Source of the DNA: Yamagishiella unicocca
Taxonomy: Eukaryota; Chlorophyta; Chlorophyceae; Chlamydomonadales; Volvocaceae
Direction: 5' to 3'
NCBI GenBank assembly: GCA_003116995.1
Contig: BDSL01000021.1
Location: 1,116,001 to 1,180,000, forward strand
DNA length: 64,000 nucleotides
Both the position numbers and the translations under genes were made by a program. Shown piece after piece: positions 59,701 through 64,000 of the stretch (the first letter of the stretch is position 1; every line of letters starts with the position of its first letter). Below the pieces are notes generated by a model that made no database searches, had not been told where the DNA came from, and was given only the letters and a program-made list of their open reading frames with translations.

Positions 59701-61670
59701 GAAGCCGCTGCCGCCGCGGCACCTCCACCTGCCGCGGCTCCGGAACCAGCACCGGCACCCGCAGCTGGGGCTGGGGCCGAGGCGAAGGGGGAGGTGGAGG
59801 CAGGGCCCGAGCCCACCGCCCTCTGCCCCGGCCCCAGAGCGCTGCTGCTGCCTGCTGCTGCTGCTGCTGCAGTGGCACCAGTGGCAGTAGCAGGGGCGGC
59901 GGGTACGGCAGCACGTGGAAGATCCGAAGATGGTCGTTGCGTTCGTGCCGCCGGCCGCGGCGCCGCCGTGGCGCTGATGCCCGGAGGGCCGACGGCGGCG
60001 GCGGCGGCGGCGGCAATGGCGGCGGCGGCGGCGGCGGCGATTGCTTGCCGCTGAGCCGCCTCGTCCACGACAAGCACGGCCTGGCGGGGGTGAAGGGGCA
60101 GGGTGGGCGGTTGGGAGAAGGGCGGCAGGGGGCCTAGAGAATTGAGGTGCATGTCGATACAGGCGCCGTCGCACCCTCGCACACACCGCCACCCCCACCA
60201 GCACCCCCACCCCATGTCCCAATCCGCCAACCCGTTTCTCCGTCTCACGCTTCAGAACGCTATTGCACATTACCGTACTTTCTTTCTTTTCCTCCACCTG
60301 CCGCCGACGGGCCGCCTCCGCAGTTCCTCAGCAGTCAATCCAATTGCTCCAGCATGCGCCCGCAACCAGGTGTCCGAGGACTATGCGCCGGCTACACTGC
60401 CCATGTCGTGTAACCGGGTCCTTACACCACTACCCCACCGCCCCAAGCCACGCAGCCCGCCCTCGAGCCCTACCCCACCGCCCCAAGCCACGCAGCCCGC
60501 CCTCGAGCCCTACCCCACCAACCACAGCCTTCCTCTCTTAACCCCCAATCCACTAAACCTCCTGAGCGCTGCGTCGGCGCCCGGCGCCGGAACCCCGGTT
60601 CGACCCTGGCGCGGCGCCTCACCTTGAGCTGTGACTTCTTCTTCACGAAGCACAACCGGTCTGGCTTTTCGAGGACGGGCGGGTCGATGGGCAGCTCCTG
60701 CGCGGTTGCGAAGGGCCGGGTGGATGGCCGGATTTATGGGCCGGGTGGGTGCAGCGGCGCTGTCAGCCCGCAGCCCCCCGCGCAGCCCTCTCGGTACTGC
60801 TGTTTGCTTCAAGCGGCACGCAGCGCCCCTCCGCCCTCTTTTCGGCCCGGCATACACCCCACATCATTTCTCCTTCGTACACGGGTTTTCCTTACAACCC
60901 CTGGCCCTGGCATGGCTGCGGCCGCGGGACCCCACTCCCCCACCCACCCATCGAACCCCCCACCCATCCCCCACCCCACACCACTCGAAACCCCACCCCC
61001 ACCCCCACCCCACCCCCACCCATCCCCCCACCCACCAGCTTGTAGCGACCAGGTACCCGAATGGAGACCAGCGTGGGGCGCACCACCACATCCAGCTCAG
61101 CGGCGCTCTCGACGCCTGCGGGGAGGAGGTGCGCGTGTGGAGAACGAGATGCGGCGGCGTAAGACACCGGGTTGGGCGGGTTTGGTGGAAGAGGGAGAGG
61201 GGGGGCCGGGGGGGTAGGCCATACACGCACGCAGCCGCAGGTGCGTATGGTGGGGGGGGGCGGCGGGATCGGGGGCAGGGGGTCGCGTAAGGGGTGATAG
61301 GGCGACAGGCGGCCGGCGAGGGGGGGTGGGGGGCTAGGTGCGCGACAGCGCTCGCGTGGCGCCTAGCGGCCGGCCTCACCCGGAAGCTGCACCGTGAGCT
61401 GGAATTTCTCCTGGCGGCCATCGTCCTGGCAAGTGAGCGTGTACTGCGGCGCCTGTGCCGCCGCGAGCGGAGAGGGCGTGGGGCGCGGGCAGGAGCAGTA
61501 CAGCACGCGGCGGCAGAGAGACCAAGGATCAGTCGTCAAGTAGGCATCCGAGCTGAAGAATGGTGCTTTGAAAAGGGCGTAGGCACGATGCTTACATCCG
61601 GTGCCCTTGCGGTTTTTGAGCTGCATGAATCCTGGCAGACGTAACCTCCTACCTGCTCAATAACCGACAT
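50772..61670 (-). CDS. PIH1-type CS domain fused to ER-type DnaJ membrane protein with Jiv90-like C-terminus
   Basis: Sixteen exons agree in phase: 61670-61653, 61452-61380, 61115-61036, 60697-60623, 60080-58971, 58361-57344, 56834-56742, 55551-55470, 55209-55111, 54698-54571, 54385-54008, 53340-53150, 52686-52508, 52112-51986, 51470-51379, 50877-50772; 1282 residues. Residues 1-90 ([45 protein letters not shown]) match the CS-like C-terminal domain of PIH1 proteins. Ala-rich sequence follows, then [37 protein letters not shown], the N-terminal helical motif of DNAJB12/14-type proteins. Several membrane segments (about 780-1000), a J domain with HPDK near 1096-1099, and paired CxxC motifs (CWSC, CKEC) with a basic C-terminus (KSRKSKRR) resemble the Jiv90 region of DNAJC14. 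The predicted role is an ER membrane Hsp70 co-chaperone. Two adjacent genes are the alternative, but exon 60080-58971 encodes the last CS strand and the J-type helical motif and contains no methionine. Confidence 0.8.
50911..50940 (-). repeat. Family B dispersed intronic repeat (reverse)
   Basis: gtttgataagaggttccacg then aatccacggc in the last intron (51378-50878) of the DnaJ gene. Confidence 0.65.
51227..51285 (+). repeat. Family A dispersed intronic repeat, copy 4
   Basis: atatcaaaacgtctgttcta then aacgattttttctggcatcc and acggatcttcctcga. It lies in DnaJ intron 51378-50878, antisense to the gene. A partial copy (cacgggtcttcctcgaaacc) sits just upstream at 51149. Confidence 0.8.
51522..51870 (+). 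repeat. 20-bp minisatellite (gggatgtggagggcagggta) in DnaJ intron
   Basis: About 350 bp of gggatgtggagggcagggta units mixed with 10-bp gggcagggta units, in intron 51985-51471. Confidence 0.9.
52701..52768 (+). repeat. Family C long copy with family B-like edge
   Basis: ttgataagagattaataacc (family B-like edge) then gtttacgtgacatggacagg and atagttggcgcatggtcggc ggacacc, in DnaJ intron 53149-52687. It matches 19689 in SMC3 over about 50 bp. Confidence 0.8.
52911..52976 (+). repeat. 10-bp tandem repeat (cctcacctcg)
   Basis: About seven perfect units in the same DnaJ intron. Confidence 0.9.
53361..53390 (-). repeat. Family C dispersed intronic repeat, short copy
   Basis: gacgagaagacccggttaca then cgacgtggga in DnaJ intron 54007-53341, nearly identical to 30556 in BMS1. 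A second, more diverged copy (gcgagaaggcccggttactc) follows at 53421. Confidence 0.8.
53735..54000 (+). repeat. 15-bp minisatellite (cctcccccttccgcc) in DnaJ intron
   Basis: About 13 units of cctcccccttccgcc after a few ccctccctccccccg units, abutting the donor of exon 54385-54008. The strand is almost pure pyrimidine. Confidence 0.9.
54461..54498 (-). repeat. Family B dispersed intronic repeat (reverse)
   Basis: taaaagaagtccgcgactcc then acggccgacaaagcaagg, in DnaJ intron 54570-54386. Confidence 0.75.
55617..56732 (+). repeat. 1.1-kb ccagccaccc minisatellite in DnaJ intron
   Basis: Roughly 100 units of 10-12 bp (ccagccaccctc, ccagccaccccc) fill intron 56741-55552. The several 350-570 codon open frames here, on both strands, are repeat artefacts. 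Confidence 0.95.
56891..56934 (-). repeat. Family B dispersed intronic repeat (reverse, long)
   Basis: gagtaaaagataatcaaaga then atccacggccgacaaaccaa gggcgat, in DnaJ intron 57343-56835. It is the reverse complement of 18387 and 21341 in SMC3. Confidence 0.75.
57275..57310 (+). repeat. Family B dispersed intronic repeat
   Basis: ctcggtttgtcagccgtgga then tccttgtggatccttg, in the same intron as the copy at 56891 but in opposite orientation. Confidence 0.65.
58565..58665 (+). repeat. 10-bp tandem repeat (cacccctcct) in DnaJ intron
   Basis: About eight units of cctcacccac/cccctcctca in intron 58970-58362. Confidence 0.85.
58786..58810 (+). repeat. Family D dispersed intronic repeat
   Basis: agtcccgacccacgggtctc ctccc in DnaJ intron 58970-58362, matching 21496 in SMC3. 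Confidence 0.6.
58833..58888 (+). repeat. Family A dispersed intronic repeat, copy 5
   Basis: cacctccaaacgtctgtcct then aaacggttttcctttcgtat acacgggtctcc, in DnaJ intron 58970-58362, antisense to the gene. Confidence 0.7.
60369..60425 (-). repeat. Family C dispersed intronic repeat, long copy (inverted)
   Basis: gtgtccgaggactatgcgcc then ggctacactgcccatgtcgt gtaaccgggtc in DnaJ intron 60622-60081. It is the reverse complement of the long copies at 19689 and 52701. Confidence 0.75.
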
Positions 61671-62245
61671 TCCAGATGCTCAGATGCCCGACGCCTACGA
61701 GGCCTCCAGGGGCCGCCTCGCGGTCCTGAATTTTGCAGGAGGCGGGCCCCTCCAGCTCTCGCCTCCGCTGAACACAGATCAGATCCAAAGCTACGGGCAA
61801 CACAGTATATGCATATCGTCAACGGGGGTCTCGTTTTGGTTTCCAGAAGGACGGATAGTGCCCGCGGCAGCAGCAAGCGTGCATGACTTGGATGCTGTGA
61901 ACAATTATTCGAAAACAATGTTAGACCTACATAATAAAGTATGTAAAAGAAGTCGCCATGCATGGTCGCCGCTAGCTGTGTCGCTCGTCATGTCGAATCC
62001 GCTTACTTCATAGCTGGAAAGTACTACACGTTGAAAAAGGGATGCACGCAAAAGAAAGGGACGTTGCATTGTTTTCGATAGGGTACAAATGGCGAGGTGT
62101 AAGCCTGGAGAGTATACATCTTCGGGACGTCTGTCACGCACAGACGCGTCTGTTCAGAATGCTTAGTTCCGCTTGAATTGTTGGAGTGCTTTAAATTTGG
62201 TGTAGTCCCTATCCTTCGACTTGTGCTCGGCGCAAGGCTATAAGT
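61671..62245. promoter_or_regulatory. Divergent promoter region between the PIH-CS/DnaJ gene and the MATE gene
   Basis: 575 bp separate the two start codons, which face away from each other. The stretch is AT-richer than the genes. No firm TATA box or known motif is visible. Confidence 0.5.
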
Positions 62246-63947
62246 ATGCGGTCCCTCAACCGCGGCAGCGAGCTGCAGGCGCCCCTGCTTGACCCCTTCG
62301 CAGCAGCCGCGGTACAATCGCCGCGCCTGCTTGAAAAGCGAGGCTGGTGGGCGTCATCCAAGCGTTTGACAAAGGTATGTTGCAGTTGGCGATGGCGAGA
62401 TGTGGCGGAGCGTGTCGGATGGGATACTAGCTCACAGGCGGCGCGTACTCTCCATACTGTTGCCACAAAGACAGCAAGTCTATTAATCCTGAAAGCCCGC
62501 CGCCGGGCACGAAACCGGGCCGGTCAGATATTTACAATGAAGCTTCCGAACGCGACCGACACGATAAGTGTATCCTTCACGCGCTTACCAGGAAAACATT
62601 TAGGTATTGTGTTAACCTACCAGAAGAGCAATCGGTTGACCCAGGAGGACTGCGCAGGGAGTTCTTACTTCGAGCGGTGACCTGAAGTGCGGCTGTGAGA
62701 GGGCAAGCTGACACAGACAGCCGCCTCGCTTCCTTGCCTTCTATTCCCCCAGGACTTCGCGCTTCAGCTCGCGCTAGCAGGACCCCTCGCGATCAACCTC
62801 GTTGCGGCCAATGCGGCCGCATGCTTGAACCTCTTCTTCGTGGCGCGCGGCGGCACCATGCAGCTGGCCGCCGCCGCTCTGGGCAACAACGTGGCGGTTA
62901 TGCTGGGCCGGCTGGTGCTGCTAGGGCTTTGCGGGGCGCTGGACACGCTGGCGGCCCAGGTAGGGCGCGTTCCTCGCCCCTGCCATTCACACCCCCGCCT
63001 AGCCCCTCCCCTCCCCTCCCTGCCCCCCCCCTCTCCCGGCTGATTCCTGCTCCTGTCCCCTCCCCCTCCCTCCATCTTCTCCCCCTCCACCAGGCCTGGG
63101 GTGCCGGCAAGGAGGCCCGGCTGCCGCTCCTCCTGCAGCGTACCGTTGTGTTTCTGTGGGCTCACTGCGTGGCCATTAGCGGCGCCATGCTGCTGCTGCC
63201 CATGGGTTTGGCGGCGCTGGGGCAGGACGCGGCCCTGACCCAGATGGTGCAGCGCTACCTGGTGGCGCTACTGCCGTCGGTGTGGCTGGAGGCCCTGTCC
63301 AGGTGCGGCTCGTAGGGCGCGAACTGGGTGCGGGCAAAGGTGGCCTGCTGGTCATACATACATGAGCGTTTGGCACGACGTGACGGAGGATCGGGGTCCT
63401 AGGCATGTCATCTGGCCCACACTGTAGATTTCCACGCTGAGTGCGACTATTGCGTAGACACATTACTTGTCGGCCTCCACCGTCGAATGGCGACCCGGAG
63501 ACGCCCTCCCATCCCCGCTCACCTCGCATCTACGCGGTGCTGGGTCTCCCACCGCTCTACCAATATACGCGGCGCTGGGTCTCCCACCGCTTTACCAATA
63601 TACGCGGCGCTGGGTTTCCCACCGCTTTACCAATATACGCGGTGCTGGGTCTCCCACCGCTCTACCAATATACGCGGCGCTGGGTTTCCCACCGCTTTAC
63701 CAATATACGCGGTGCTGGGTCTCCCACCGCTCTACCAATATACGCGGTGCTGGATGGTGACTGCTGCACTGATCTTCACGGTGCGCAGGCCTATCACTCG
63801 GGTGCTGGTGGCGCGGGGCGTCGTGACCCCTCAGATGGTGATCGCGCTGGTGGGGCTGCCGCTCAACGTGGCCACCAACTACGCCCTGGTGGTGCTGGCG
63901 GGCTGGCAGTACGTGGGAGCGGCGGTGGCCATGTCGGCCGCGGCAGG
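62246..63947 (+). CDS. MATE-family efflux transporter (3' end beyond the window)
   Basis: MATE proteins export organic cations or metabolites in exchange for protons or sodium. Exons 62246-62374, 62753-62959, 63094-63302 and 63789-63947 agree in phase and give the first 234 residues; the next intron runs out of the window. A short cytosolic leader (MRSLNRGSELQAPLLDP) precedes membrane segments: DFALQLALAGPLAINLVAAN, LGNNVAVMLGRLVLLG with the family hallmark GALDTLAAQ, then TVVFLWAHCVAISGAMLLL and VTPQMVIALVGLPLNVATNY. The ALDTL(C/A)(G/A)Q motif and its neighbours are typical of eukaryotic MATE transporters. Substrate and compartment cannot be inferred. The gene shares its upstream region with the divergent DnaJ gene. 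Confidence 0.9.
63532..63752 (+). repeat. 35-bp minisatellite in MATE intron
   Basis: About six units of tacgcggtgctgggtctccc plus accgctctaccaata in intron 63303-63788, with two alternating variants (ggtgctgggtctc and ggcgctgggtttc). Confidence 0.9.
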
Positions 63948-64000
63948 GTGAGGAGTGGGTTTCTGATGGTCGGATGCCTGTTGGGCTTGGCGTTGATTGG

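Noticed and set aside
63532..63752. CRISPR-like regular repeat array
   Set aside because: The 35-bp units are contiguous with no unique spacers, inside a nuclear intron.

Overview
The window looks like nuclear DNA of a volvocine green alga (Chlamydomonas/Volvox lineage). The reasons are very GC-rich coding sequence, dense short exons (the SMC3 gene alone resolves into 28), introns stuffed with minisatellites, a secreted hydroxyproline-rich glycoprotein with a long Ser-Pro rod, and standard eukaryotic GT-AG splicing. Species cannot be named from the sequence alone.

I rebuilt seven protein genes by following exon homology, splice sites and reading phase. (1) 309-6190, plus: a GAF-domain plus tyrosine-kinase-like (TKL-type) protein kinase, probably cut at its 5' end. 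(2) 13740-9014, minus: a 1167-residue protein with a hydrophobic N-terminus and a right-handed beta-helix region. (3) 27456-15194, minus: cohesin subunit SMC3, 28 exons, 1304 residues, essentially complete. (4) 28258-39368, plus: ribosome-biogenesis GTPase BMS1, 21 exons, 1415 residues, complete. (5) 42850-45912, plus: a secreted SPPPP-rod glycoprotein, 759 residues. (6) 61670-50772, minus: a 16-exon gene whose phases join a PIH1-type CS domain to an ER-type DnaJ membrane protein with a Jiv90-like C-terminus. (7) 62246 to the window end, plus: a MATE-family transporter, cut at its 3' end. SMC3/BMS1 and the DnaJ gene/MATE are head-to-head pairs with intergenic spaces of 801 and 575 bp, so shared promoters are likely.

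The accessory material is the unusual part. Introns of at least five genes carry short dispersed sequences of four recurring families (called A to D here) in both orientations, which resemble introner-type elements. Introns also hold more than a dozen minisatellites. The 39.4-42.8 kb gap contains duplicated blocks, one of which carries the glycoprotein gene's TATA box. The 45.9-50.8 kb gap contains a perfect 70-bp-arm hairpin nested inside what may be a 2.2-kb element bounded by 41-bp inverted repeats. The genes are functionally mixed (signalling, cohesion, ribosome assembly, cell wall, chaperone, transport), and no shared pathway is evident.
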